A stretch of DNA of 64,000 nt from Mucilaginibacter sp. L294 (lineage in GTDB: Bacteria; Bacteroidota; Bacteroidia; Sphingobacteriales; Sphingobacteriaceae). The notes under the pieces are model-generated. The model did no database searches. It was not told the origin of the DNA and worked only from the letters and a program-made list of their open reading frames with translations. The DNA is taken from NCBI RefSeq assembly GCF_001636615.1, contig NZ_LGEK01000012.1, positions 1 to 64,000 on the forward strand, written 5' to 3'. The translations under genes were made by a program, and so were the position numbers. Positions 8,936-16,811 of this stretch are shown one piece after another; the first letter of the stretch is position 1; each line of letters opens with the position of its first letter.

Positions 8936-9658
8936 ATGGCGCGACCAGAATTTAACTATATAAGTAAAGATATTACCGATGCTGATATACTGTATGAGGA
9001 TAACCACCTGATAGCAGTAAACAAGCGCGCGGGCGATATTGTACAGGTGGATGATACCGGCGATGAATCGCTGGATGATAAGGTGAAGAAATACATCGCC
9101 AAAAAATACAACAAGCCTAACGGCGCGTTCCTGGGCGTGGTGCATAGGTTAGACAGGCCCGTGAGCGGGGTTATCCTGTTCGCTAAAACCAGTAAGGCTT
9201 TAGAGCGCATCAACAAAATGTTTAAAGGCCGCGAAATGCATAAAACCTATTATGCCATTGTGCGCAAACGCCCCCAGCCCGAAGCCGGTAACCTAGTGCA
9301 TTACCTTATCAAAAATCCGCAGAAAAACGTTACCAAAGCCCATGATAAGGAAGTAGCCGGCAGCCAGCGATCAGAACTGAACTATAAACTGGTAGGGGAG
9401 CAGGATGGTTATTACGTAATAGAGGTAGACCCGATAACCGGCCGCCCGCACCAGATAAGGGTGCAGCTATCAACCCTGGGTTGCCCAATAGTTGGCGACA
9501 ATAAATATGGCTACCCGCGTGGCAGCCTGCGCAAAAGCATCTGCCTGCATGCCCGCCGCCTGCAGTTTATCCACCCCGTAAAAAACGAGCCTATATTAAT
9601 TGTAGCCCCATTGCCTAAAGATGGTTTTTGGGAAAAGTTTGAAGGATTGATAGCGTAA
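8936..9658 (+). CDS. RluA-family pseudouridine synthase
   Basis: A 240-residue RNA-modifying enzyme that isomerises uridine to pseudouridine in rRNA or tRNA. The catalytic Asp is in HRLDRPVSGV; downstream are the GRPHQIRVQL and KSICLHARRL segments typical of RluA/RluC/RluD. There is no N-terminal S4 domain, so it is a short member of the family. The Met at 8936 (MARPEFN) is preferred over an in-frame ATG at 8915, which lies inside the palindromic spacer. Target site unknown. Confidence 0.9.
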   Translation: MARPEFNYISKDITDADILYEDNHLIAVNKRAGDIVQVDDTGDESLDDKVKKYIAKKYNKPNGAFLGVVHRLDRPVSGVILFAKTSKALERINKMFKGREMHKTYYAIVRKRPQPEAGNLVHYLIKNPQKNVTKAHDKEVAGSQRSELNYKLVGEQDGYYVIEVDPITGRPHQIRVQLSTLGCPIVGDNKYGYPRGSLRKSICLHARRLQFIHPVKNEPILIVAPLPKDGFWEKFEGLIA

Positions 9659-9739
9659 TTCATCCGAAACTATTTCTCGGCACAACATTATTTAAATACT
9701 TTTCGTTACTTTTAACTAAGTACAATTAAGTTTAACAGT

Positions 9740-9970
9740 ATGAGTTTGCAATTTATTTCCGACAGTGCAGGTGAAACAACAGGTGTGTTTATTCCGATTG
9801 AAGAATGGAATGAACTGAAAGGTAAATTTAAGGGTATTGAACAGGCCGAAATAACTGTGCCTGATTGGCATATTGATGTTTTAAACAAGCGCTTAGCTGA
9901 TTATAAAAAGGACCCGACACAAGTTATGGATTTTGATGCGGCTATGGATGAAATCGAAAAAGGGCTGTAA
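9740..9970 (+). CDS. Antitoxin of a type II toxin-antitoxin pair
   Basis: A 76-residue acidic protein directly upstream of a ParE/RelE-like gene. Its C-terminal half (VPDWHIDVLNKRLADYKKDP...DFDAAMDEIEKGL) has the W..v...Rl..y pattern of addiction-module antitoxins, and the N-terminal half (GVFIPIEEWNELKGKF) recalls the Phd/YefM-type start. Antitoxins of this kind wrap around the toxin and often repress the operon. Its stop codon overlaps the toxin start by one base (TAATG), which indicates translational coupling. Confidence 0.75.
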   Translation: MSLQFISDSAGETTGVFIPIEEWNELKGKFKGIEQAEITVPDWHIDVLNKRLADYKKDPTQVMDFDAAMDEIEKGL

Positions 9971-10284
9971 TGTATAGGTCGGTTTTATTGCCTGTTGCTA
10001 AAGAGGATATTAAAGATGCGGCCTCCTGGTATGAAGCTAAAAAAGAGAAACTGGGAAAAAGATTTACATTACATGTGCGCCAAATAATAGCTGTAATAAA
10101 AGAAAACCCTTATTTATATGCTATAAGGTATAATGACGTGAGAACCGCAGTGTTAGATGTGTTTCCCTTTATGATACATTATGTAATTGATGATATTGGG
10201 GAAAAGATAGTGATCGTAGCTGTTTTACATACCAGTAGAAATCCAGATATATGGGGTACTGAGCGAAATAAAAGAAATAGTTAA
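9970..10284 (+). CDS. ParE/RelE-superfamily toxin
   Basis: A 104-residue basic protein with the ParE/RelE fold pattern: helical start (LLPVAKEDIKDAASWYEAKKEKLGKRF), NPYLYAIRYNDVRTAVLDVFPFMIHYVID, and a final strand ending HTSRNPDIW. The HTSRxPxxW ending is common in ParE-like toxins. Family members inhibit gyrase or cleave mRNA on the ribosome; sequence alone does not decide which. Coupled to the upstream antitoxin. Full length, so presumably active unless neutralised. Confidence 0.8.
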   Translation: MYRSVLLPVAKEDIKDAASWYEAKKEKLGKRFTLHVRQIIAVIKENPYLYAIRYNDVRTAVLDVFPFMIHYVIDDIGEKIVIVAVLHTSRNPDIWGTERNKRNS

Positions 10285-10288
10285 ATTA

Positions 10289-11269
10289 TTACAATCCCCT
10301 CAAAACCTCCCAAGCTTTCTCATCCACCAAAACCCCTTCTTTTAAACTTTGCTCGCGTGTACGCAGCATGTTTTCGCCGGGGAACAGGATCTCTTTGTCA
10401 TCCCCGTTACTTTTGGTATAGCTGATGATCTCTTCTATCAGCGAAGCATTTTTTCCGTTATCCGTTTTAATGGCGATAAAAACCTGCGATACCCCGGTTT
10501 CCTTCCTGCCCGATTGCGTGATCACGGCGGTTGAGTCGCCGCCGCTTAACACGGTAGCCAGAAGGTCGAGCACGAGCGATAACCCGGAGCCTTTCCAAAA
10601 GCCGATAGGCAGGGCGCGTTTGCTTTCCATAATAGCTGCGGCGTCGGTAGTTAAATTGCCTTCGCTGTCGTATCCTCCGGGTACGGGCAGGGGTTTGCCT
10701 TGCGCCTCGTATTGCCAAAGTTTACCAAAGGCGTATTGCGAGATAGCCATATCTAAAACCACGTTTCCGCCGGTGTGGGGTACGGCAATAATAAGCGGGT
10801 TGTTACCCAGGCGCGGCTCGGTACCGCCCCATGGCGGCAGGTTGGCAATGGTATTGGTAAAACAAAGGCCAATATAACCGGCTTCGGCAGCTTGCAGCCC
10901 GTAGGTGCCGCCGCGCATCCAGTGATTAGTGTTTTTGATGGCAACGCAGCCAATACCGTTAGCCTTGGCCAAATTAATAGCCCTATCCATACAAAATTGT
11001 GCGTTTAGCATACCGGGGCCAATGTTGCCGTCCCACTGTTCAATAGCGCCAAAAGCGCTTACCGGTGTGGGTACGGCATCCATATCTATCAGTTTTTCTT
11101 TTATATATTCAACAAAAACCGGGAAACGGTTTAGGCCATGGCTGTATACGCCATCGCGGCTGTTATCGGCAAAAACGGTGGCACAGGCATCGGCAATTGT
11201 ATCTTTAATGTGAAGGCCGATCAGCACCCGGGTAAATTCGGCTTTTAATTGTTGGTAAGGTATGCGCAT
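10289..11269 (-). CDS. Ldh-family NAD(P)-dependent oxidoreductase (malate/L-lactate dehydrogenase type)
   Basis: A 326-residue protein of the MDH2/LDH2 superfamily, which reduces 2-keto acids such as 2,3-diketo-L-gulonate (YlbC/YiaK relatives). Visible are SHGLNRFPVFVEYIK with the catalytic His, the conserved AIKNTNHWMRGGTYGLQAAEAGYIGLCFTN stretch, and GGTEPRLGNNPL for cofactor binding. The start at 11269 (MRIPYQQL) removes an 11-residue extension not typical of the family. The substrate is unknown and no sugar catabolic genes surround it. Confidence 0.85.
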   Translation of the reverse strand: MRIPYQQLKAEFTRVLIGLHIKDTIADACATVFADNSRDGVYSHGLNRFPVFVEYIKEKLIDMDAVPTPVSAFGAIEQWDGNIGPGMLNAQFCMDRAINLAKANGIGCVAIKNTNHWMRGGTYGLQAAEAGYIGLCFTNTIANLPPWGGTEPRLGNNPLIIAVPHTGGNVVLDMAISQYAFGKLWQYEAQGKPLPVPGGYDSEGNLTTDAAAIMESKRALPIGFWKGSGLSLVLDLLATVLSGGDSTAVITQSGRKETGVSQVFIAIKTDNGKNASLIEEIISYTKSNGDDKEILFPGENMLRTREQSLKEGVLVDEKAWEVLRGL

Positions 11270-11365
11270 AACGCAAATATAACAGCTTATGTATTGTTGC
11301 ATAATGTTACATGGCTATATTGGCCTGTAATATTTACCGGGATAAACAGTTATTATAAAGCAGCT

Positions 11366-11395
11366 TTTGAAATTGCGTAAGTAAACTATCTTTGC
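11366..11395 (+). promoter_or_regulatory. Promoter of the lipocalin-like lipoprotein gene
   Basis: TTTG at 11366-11369 and TATCTTTG(C) at 11387-11395 match the Bacteroidota -33/-7 elements with a 17-base spacer. The -7 box ends only six bases before the ATG at 11402, so the transcript would be nearly or fully leaderless. Confidence 0.5.
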
Positions 11396-11401
11396 AGCTT
11401 A

Positions 11402-11902
11402 ATGAACAACAAAAAAATATACTTTTTATTAACCGCGGTGCTTGTTGCAGGCTTCTTTTTTAATTCGTGTAAAAAAGAAAAGCAAAGTAGCATTCCAAGC
11501 CTGTTTACCTATGGAACGTGGCGCTTAACCTCTATACAGGAAGCTACGTACCTGGGCGGATCGAGGCTTACGTTGGATACCATACCGATTAATACTATCC
11601 AAACGTTTGCATTTAATGACGACCGAACCTGCGCTTACACCAATTTTGATGATAAGGAGGACACTGTGAACGGTACATGGGCGCTATCAGATACACAGCT
11701 GTATTTGTTTGCTAATATTACATTCCCTTACACCACTACGGCAAAAACTAACCAGCCGTTTATAAATAGCCATATTATTAGCTTAGGCGAATTTTCAATG
11801 GTGATAGAAGCGGGCGATATACAAACCTATTATAGCCCAACCGACAGCAGGACGATAAGAACATACGGTTTTGTGAGGATAAAGCCCGACGGTACACAAT
11901 AA
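11402..11902 (+). CDS. Lipocalin-like lipoprotein, function unknown
   Basis: A 166-residue protein with a lipoprotein signal (hydrophobic span, lipobox FFNSC, Cys23, then KKEK). The mature part resembles lipocalin-like proteins common in Bacteroidota: a GTWRLTS first strand, an FAFNDDRTCAYTN strand and a VNGTWALSDTQLYLF strand, suggesting a small beta-barrel. Expected in the outer or inner membrane facing the periplasm. Ligand unknown. It lies upstream of purN with a 49-base gap and could share its transcript. Confidence 0.75.
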   Translation: MNNKKIYFLLTAVLVAGFFFNSCKKEKQSSIPSLFTYGTWRLTSIQEATYLGGSRLTLDTIPINTIQTFAFNDDRTCAYTNFDDKEDTVNGTWALSDTQLYLFANITFPYTTTAKTNQPFINSHIISLGEFSMVIEAGDIQTYYSPTDSRTIRTYGFVRIKPDGTQ

Positions 11903-11951
11903 TTTGATAAAAATTTATATTTTGCGGTAAACAAAAATCTACCAAGCTATT

Positions 11952-12530
11952 TTGAAAAAAAGAATCGCCATTTTTGCTTCAGGGTCCGGGTCAAATGCTC
12001 AAAAAATAATGGAGCATTTTAAGCGCAATGCCGATGCCGAAGTTGTGTTGATACTCACCAACAACCCACAGGCCTACGTTTTGCAGCGTGCCGATAACTT
12101 TGAGATACCATCGCATATATTTAACCGCCACGAGTTTTACGATACCGACGATGTAATAAGCCTGCTTAAAAACCTGCAGGTAGATATTATTGTGCTTGCC
12201 GGCTTTTTATGGCTGGTGCCGCCAAGTTTGCTAAACGCGTTCCCCAATAAAATAATTAATCTGCACCCTGCATTGCTGCCAAAATTTGGCGGTAAAGGCA
12301 TGTATGGCGACAATGTACATAAAGCCGTGCTGGAAGCCGGGGAAGAGGAATCGGGTATTACTATCCACTTTGTGAACACCCAGTTTGACGAGGGCGAGAT
12401 CATCCACCAGTCGCGTTTTAAGATAGAGCCCGGCGATAACCTGGAAATGGTGAAATTTAAAGGCCAGCAGTTAGAGCATCAGCATTTCCCGAAGGTGATA
12501 GAGAACCTTTTAAAGAAGATGCGGAGTTAA
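11952..12530 (+). CDS. purN: Phosphoribosylglycinamide formyltransferase
   Basis: A 192-residue enzyme that transfers a formyl group from 10-formyltetrahydrofolate to GAR, the third step of purine synthesis. It starts at TTG (MKKRIAIFASGSGSNAQ), the only start giving the intact nucleotide-binding SGSGSN loop. Catalytic Asn and His are in INLHPALLP and the Asp in QFDEGEIIHQ. Length is normal. purH lies 4 kb downstream on the same strand, but the island at 12.6-16.1 kb stands between them. Confidence 0.95.
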   Translation: MKKRIAIFASGSGSNAQKIMEHFKRNADAEVVLILTNNPQAYVLQRADNFEIPSHIFNRHEFYDTDDVISLLKNLQVDIIVLAGFLWLVPPSLLNAFPNKIINLHPALLPKFGGKGMYGDNVHKAVLEAGEEESGITIHFVNTQFDEGEIIHQSRFKIEPGDNLEMVKFKGQQLEHQHFPKVIENLLKKMRS

Positions 12531-12610
12531 CTTTCATCGTAATTATTTCGCAATAGTTAACATATTTGTTACAAGCGTTTAAAACATAAGCCAACGTCTA
12601 TTGTAGTTTA

Positions 12611-12637
12611 TATACACACATTCATATTGTGTGTATA
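12611..12637. promoter_or_regulatory. Perfect inverted repeat before the PAAR-like island
   Basis: TATACACACA (12611-12620) and TGTGTGTATA (12628-12637) are perfect complements around a 7-base spacer, ending 17 bases before the ATG at 12655. It could be an operator or a stem-loop in the 5' leader of the island's first gene. Confidence 0.5.
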
Positions 12638-12654
12638 ACCAGTTACAATTAACT

Positions 12655-13605
12655 ATGGGCAAGTTTAAGTTTTTTGAAAATGGAGAGACTGAACAAATTG
12701 TTACGCCACCCCCAAATCCCGATAGTACCCCCCGGGGTAGTTTAATTACTCCGTTAGCCGCAAAAGAGGACAACGCGCGCTATCGTGTTGAACAAATGAC
12801 CATGACCCGTATGAACGGGATGATACAAAGCCACGCGCAAACTAAGCGCGAGTTTGTTGTAAACCGCAAAACAACCGGCAACGGGATGTTAGTTGAAGTG
12901 GTAATGGTAGAGAATATCATCAACGTTTTCCCGGAAGCTTTTAAAGAGGCGATTGCCCTGGTAACAGATGTTGACCTGGTTAAAAGCAATGTGTACGCGC
13001 AGGTAGATGAGCTGACCGGTAAGGTCAGGAATATACTTAACCACCAGGACATCATAGAAAAATGGAAAAGGCACAAAGAGCTTGTAACAGAAAAATTTAG
13101 CTTTTTACGCGACCCGGAAGCAAAAAACAACCTGCTGAAATTTTTAACCGTATCAGAAAGTATCATCATGAGTGAAAAAAACCTGATAGAGGACTTAAAT
13201 ACCAAACTATTTTACGACCTGTTTTTTGATAAATATTTAGTGAATGATGAAGCTCTTTTAGAGCCTTACTCCCGTACGTTTTATTCACAGCTTTTTGAGG
13301 GAGAAACCGCCACACTTGATTTTACGCAACAAATAACAGGCGAAAGCGCCCAACAGGTTAACTTAATTAAGACCGGTATACTTAACCGTAGCAGCTATAA
13401 TAGCAGTGCTATAGAGGACATGTATAACCAAAGGTATAAACCAATGATACAGTACAAGTTTTCGGAATACAACGTAGCTATCACCGAACAAATATTGCTG
13501 GATACCACTAACCGGTGGATTGAAACAGCCGAAGTGAGCATTGTAGAAGAGGTGAAAAATAATATAGAGATCCTGGTTGATTATAAATTAAGAAAAATCT
13601 CCTAA
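12655..13605 (+). CDS. Unknown protein, first gene of the PAAR-like island
   Basis: A 316-residue soluble protein that I do not recognise. The N-terminus has a short Pro-rich linker (PPPNPDSTPRG); the rest looks alpha-helical with no signal peptide or membrane span. Its stop is two bases before the next gene's ATG, so the two are almost certainly made together. By position it could be an adaptor or chaperone that loads the PAAR-like protein onto a secretion spike, but no motif proves this. Confidence 0.8.
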   Translation: MGKFKFFENGETEQIVTPPPNPDSTPRGSLITPLAAKEDNARYRVEQMTMTRMNGMIQSHAQTKREFVVNRKTTGNGMLVEVVMVENIINVFPEAFKEAIALVTDVDLVKSNVYAQVDELTGKVRNILNHQDIIEKWKRHKELVTEKFSFLRDPEAKNNLLKFLTVSESIIMSEKNLIEDLNTKLFYDLFFDKYLVNDEALLEPYSRTFYSQLFEGETATLDFTQQITGESAQQVNLIKTGILNRSSYNSSAIEDMYNQRYKPMIQYKFSEYNVAITEQILLDTTNRWIETAEVSIVEEVKNNIEILVDYKLRKIS

Positions 13606-13607
13606 CC

Positions 13608-14660
13608 ATGGCGCAGTCATTCGTTCCCCAAAATACAAAGGTTATATGTACAAATATGACCACGAGCACACCGCAGGAAATTAAAGCTACCCGGTCATAT
13701 ACTGTAATACACACCAACAAGCACCAGCCGCTGTTAACGCTGGTTGATAATAAAATATCTAACACATTTAGCTGTAAGGTGTCGGGTAAATTATGGGGAG
13801 GTTTCCAGGCGCTTTGTATAGGTATTGCAATTGGGGCGGCCATAGTATTAACGGGCGGCCTGGCGGCAGCGGTAATTATAACAGCGCTGGTTGTAAGTGT
13901 AGCAGCAGGCGGTACGGCCATATACAAAATGGCGCACGATTGTGATGCCACCTTACAGGTGCAATGGGAACAGCCGCATGCAAAAGTTTTGATCCAGGGG
14001 CAGAAAGCCTTGCTGCACCACTCTACTTTACCTTGCCCAAAAGGCGGGGTGGTTAGTTTAATAATGGACCCGGTAATAGCGGCCGAAGCTGCTGAGCAGA
14101 TCAGCAAGAATAATAACGAAGAAATATTGTACCAGATGGGGTCGCAAATGTTTATTGGGGCTGTAGGTACTGCCACAGCGGGCCCGGGCGCCATATTGGC
14201 TGCAGGTATTACAGCTGGCTTATACTTCCCCGGCGAGTGGATGGGGAGCCAGCCAAATAAAGTAGTATCTAATGCGGCTACGGTGAATGTTAGTGTGGCA
14301 GTAGCCGGCGAGGGGCTTACTGCGGTAAAAGAAGGAGAAGGCGCTATATTTAATAAAACTGTAGGCAGTTTAATTAAAGGAGGATACCAAACGGCGGCGT
14401 CGCAGGTAACAGGCGATATTGGCCAGGGATTTGAAGGTGCCGTTAGAATAGCGTTGTCAAATAAAGAGCTCAGCGCTTATAAAGAAGGAAGTAAGTTTAA
14501 CGGCTACGGTGCTATTGGGGGTATCCTGGCTAATATTACCGTTGGTTATATTTCTGATAAAAAGGAAGAAGCGCTTGCAGAAGGTGTTGAGAAGATAGTG
14601 GAAGAGCAACATGAGCGAGATGCTGAAAGCGGTATAAGTGTAATAGCAAATATAAAATAA
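13608..14660 (+). CDS. PAAR-like (DUF4280-like) protein with membrane spans, candidate secreted effector
   Basis: A 350-residue protein. Residues 1-30 (FVPQNTKVICTNMTTSTPQEI) and 124-152 (HAKVLIQGQKALLHHSTLPCPKGGVVSLI) match the two halves of the DUF4280 PAAR-like spike-tip family as I recall it. Between them is a long hydrophobic insert (about 65-103) with two likely spans. The C-terminal half is Gly/Ala-rich with a second hydrophobic region (182-207) and an amphipathic helical end. This layout suggests a spike-tip effector acting at a membrane, as in type VI or related injection systems. No structural secretion genes are in the window. The assignment by memory of the family is moderately sure; the toxic role is inference. 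Confidence 0.65.
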   Translation: MAQSFVPQNTKVICTNMTTSTPQEIKATRSYTVIHTNKHQPLLTLVDNKISNTFSCKVSGKLWGGFQALCIGIAIGAAIVLTGGLAAAVIITALVVSVAAGGTAIYKMAHDCDATLQVQWEQPHAKVLIQGQKALLHHSTLPCPKGGVVSLIMDPVIAAEAAEQISKNNNEEILYQMGSQMFIGAVGTATAGPGAILAAGITAGLYFPGEWMGSQPNKVVSNAATVNVSVAVAGEGLTAVKEGEGAIFNKTVGSLIKGGYQTAASQVTGDIGQGFEGAVRIALSNKELSAYKEGSKFNGYGAIGGILANITVGYISDKKEEALAEGVEKIVEEQHERDAESGISVIANIK

Positions 14661-14662
14661 CA

Positions 14663-15262
14663 ATGAACTCATATAAGCCTCTTATCTTTTTAGTTTTAGT
14701 GGTTGTTTTCTTTATAGTAATGTATAAGGTATCTCACAGTCCGGAAAACGATGCCGATAAGTATTATCAGCAATACCTCAATAGGTTAACCATCATAAAA
14801 GTGTTGCCCATTGATAAGTTCGAGCGTGATTATTCTGTCGACTATACCCATTATAATACGGGGTTCAGCATAATTGGCTTTAAGGCTTCGTCGGGAAAAA
14901 TATATGTCTTTAATTTTCAAGATTCTATTAGTGGTAAATATTTTTCATTACGGCTTTTTGATAAAGATTATCAAATAACACACTTTATTCGCGAACAGTT
15001 GGCTGGCGACGAATTGAATGTTAATGTAAACCAAGATGACCTCAAAAATCCTTTATATGGCACCAAACAAAACCCTATCCCGGTATTTAGCTATAAAGGT
15101 GTAAAAGAGCCTGTGAGAATAATATCAGACAACCCCGGTTCGGTAAACGGTTATAAAACCTTAGAACCCACCCAGGCCGAGTACGAGCATAACGTATTAA
15201 CTTATTTAAAGTATATAATGCCACAAAAAGAATTTAACACGCGGTTTAAGGACAAGGATTAA
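14663..15262 (+). CDS. Single-span membrane protein, candidate immunity protein (copy 1)
   Basis: A 199-residue protein: one N-terminal span (PLIFLVLVVVFFIVMYKVS) and an extracytoplasmic domain with conserved blocks HYNTGFSIIGFKASSG, NPLYGTKQNPIPVFS and EPVRIISDNPGSVNGYKTLE. Its start is two bases after the PAAR-like gene stop. A second, very similar copy follows at 15492. Gene order and anchoring fit an immunity protein guarding the periplasmic side against the upstream gene's product; no family name comes to mind. Confidence 0.75.
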   Translation: MNSYKPLIFLVLVVVFFIVMYKVSHSPENDADKYYQQYLNRLTIIKVLPIDKFERDYSVDYTHYNTGFSIIGFKASSGKIYVFNFQDSISGKYFSLRLFDKDYQITHFIREQLAGDELNVNVNQDDLKNPLYGTKQNPIPVFSYKGVKEPVRIISDNPGSVNGYKTLEPTQAEYEHNVLTYLKYIMPQKEFNTRFKDKD

Positions 15263-15288
15263 CTTGAAGCTGAGCATGTGTTAACAGT

Positions 15289-15486
15289 ATGCGGAGTAAG
15301 TTATCGTTTCACCTTTACAAAACACCATTTGTTCCTGCACGCTATTTCTGGTAATGGTTGTGCAGGTGCTATTCGTTTATACAGCCTGTAAAGGGGAAGA
15401 ACATTTAGCAAAAGAGGCTGAAAGAAGCAGAAAAGGGAGCACTTGCACCTGGTGCTAAGAATGGAATAAACGTAATATCGAATTAA
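15289..15486 (+). pseudogene. Decayed short gene between the two candidate immunity genes
   Basis: The stretch reads as protein in pieces: MRSKLSFHLYKTPFVPARYF in one frame, then LVMVVQVLFVYTACKGEEHL in another, then KEAEKGALAPGAKNGINVISN to a stop at 15486, needing about two frameshifts. The final GINVISN plus the DNA leading into the next start resembles the tail of the PAAR-like protein (GISVIANIK) plus the start of copy 1. It may therefore be the remnant of a second effector end, or an unrelated small lipoprotein gene. Confidence 0.4.
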
Positions 15487-15491
15487 TAATG

Positions 15492-16088
15492 ATGAGTTCG
15501 TATAAGCCTCTTATCTTTTTGATTTTGGTAGTTATTTTCTTTTTTGTGATGTATAAAATATCTCACGATCCGGAAAACGATGCCGATAAATATTATCAGG
15601 CTTATTTTAACAGGCTAACTGCCTTAAAAATAGCACCGGTTGACAAATACGAGTCCAAATATTCAGTACGTTTTACGCATTATAACACAGGGTTCAGCAT
15701 CATTGGCTTTAAGGCTTCGTCGGGGAGTATTTATGTTTTTAATTTTCAGGATTCCATAAGCCGCAAATATTTTTCATTAAGGCTTTTCGATAAAAGTCAT
15801 CAATCTACGTTCTCGGTAGACGAAGTATTAGTAAATAAATTGATTTTAGCTTACGTAAACCAGGATGACCTTAACAATCCTTTATATGGCACCAAACAAA
15901 ACTCTATACCCGTTTTTAGCTTTAAAGGAATAACAGAGCCTGTGAGGATAATATCAGACAACCCAGGTTCGGTAAACGGTTATAAAACCCTGGAGCCCAC
16001 TCAGGCCGAATACGAGCATAACGTATTAACTTATTTAAAGTATATAATGCCGCAAAAGGAATTTAACGCGCGGTTTAAGGGGAAGTGA
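15492..16088 (+). CDS. Single-span membrane protein, candidate immunity protein (copy 2)
   Basis: A 198-residue paralogue of the protein at 14663, starting at the second of two adjacent ATG codons so that MSSYKPL aligns with MNSYKPL. About three quarters of positions agree by eye. The span, the central block and the last 45 residues are nearly identical; the stretch around residues 105-125 (KSHQSTFSVDEVLVNKLILA here) differs strongly and could set partner specificity. Tandem duplication of this kind is typical of immunity genes. Confidence 0.75.
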   Translation: MSSYKPLIFLILVVIFFFVMYKISHDPENDADKYYQAYFNRLTALKIAPVDKYESKYSVRFTHYNTGFSIIGFKASSGSIYVFNFQDSISRKYFSLRLFDKSHQSTFSVDEVLVNKLILAYVNQDDLNNPLYGTKQNSIPVFSFKGITEPVRIISDNPGSVNGYKTLEPTQAEYEHNVLTYLKYIMPQKEFNARFKGK

Positions 16089-16130
16089 TCAGGTAACCGG
16101 GTGCTTGTTGATCGGGATGCTGTTGTTGTT

Positions 16131-16697
16131 CTAAAGCCCGGGCTCGCCGGTACTTTGCTGCCACCTGTTTCTTATAGTATAGTACAGATCATCAAACTTA
16201 TATTTTAAAGAATTTGCGCTTATGCTAATGGGCGCACCATACATTTTATGGTTTATTGCTGCGGCTTTTTTGGCGATAAAATTTGTTTGGCGGTTAATGT
16301 AATCATCCGGGTTGTTTACCTCTATCATGATTAGCTTTTGCCTGCTTACTTCAATTGTACTAATATTACTTATATCGTTCCAGGGAATAAACCCGGCTGA
16401 TACGCCGCTCGAATTATCATGGATGCCATCATTATCTATTATCAAACCTGCTTTTTTATCAAAAAGCTTTCTGAGGATGAATACCCCGCAAGTGCCAAAA
16501 AAAATGATTGAGGCATAACCTAATATAATAATTAGCGTAGGCGATGGCTTAAAGATAGTTTGAGTAAACGTTTCGGGCACTTTAATAAACCAAAAACCTG
16601 CCGCAACAAAAAGTAACGAACCTATAAACATTAATATGAGTTTGCCTTTGCTCAGGGGTATTTCTATAGTTTCATTGGCATTAATGTATGCTGTCAT
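16131..16697 (-). CDS. Two-span membrane protein, STM3941/PH-like type
   Basis: A 188-residue protein with two membrane spans (about 20-40 and 53-75), then a cytoplasmic domain that begins KKAGLIIDNDGIHDNSSGVSAGFIPWNDISNI. This 'I-DNDGI-D...IPW-DI' pattern is that of bacterial PH-like domains in the STM3941-type family. Function is unknown. It converges on the candidate immunity gene and is divergent from purH. Confidence 0.65.
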   Translation of the reverse strand: MTAYINANETIEIPLSKGKLILMFIGSLLFVAAGFWFIKVPETFTQTIFKPSPTLIIILGYASIIFFGTCGVFILRKLFDKKAGLIIDNDGIHDNSSGVSAGFIPWNDISNISTIEVSRQKLIMIEVNNPDDYINRQTNFIAKKAAAINHKMYGAPISISANSLKYKFDDLYYTIRNRWQQSTGEPGL

Positions 16698-16780
16698 GAT
16701 AGTGGCTGTTGTTTTTTCATAAAGTTACATAAGTTATTAAAAATAATGCAATTAATCTACATTAACTAATCGCAATTTCT

Positions 16781-16788
16781 TACCTTTG
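16781..16788 (+). promoter_or_regulatory. -7 box for purH
   Basis: TACCTTTG matches TAnnTTTG exactly, 23 bases before the purH ATG. A clear -33 element is not visible. Confidence 0.45.
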
Positions 16789-16811
16789 CGGCTCAAAAAT
16801 TCCCTGTCGTA

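Noticed and set aside
13508..14194. 228-codon minus-strand frame opposite the PAAR-like gene
   Set aside because: Antisense to two well-supported genes; rich in Cys and Ala as expected for a mirror of Gly/Ala codons.
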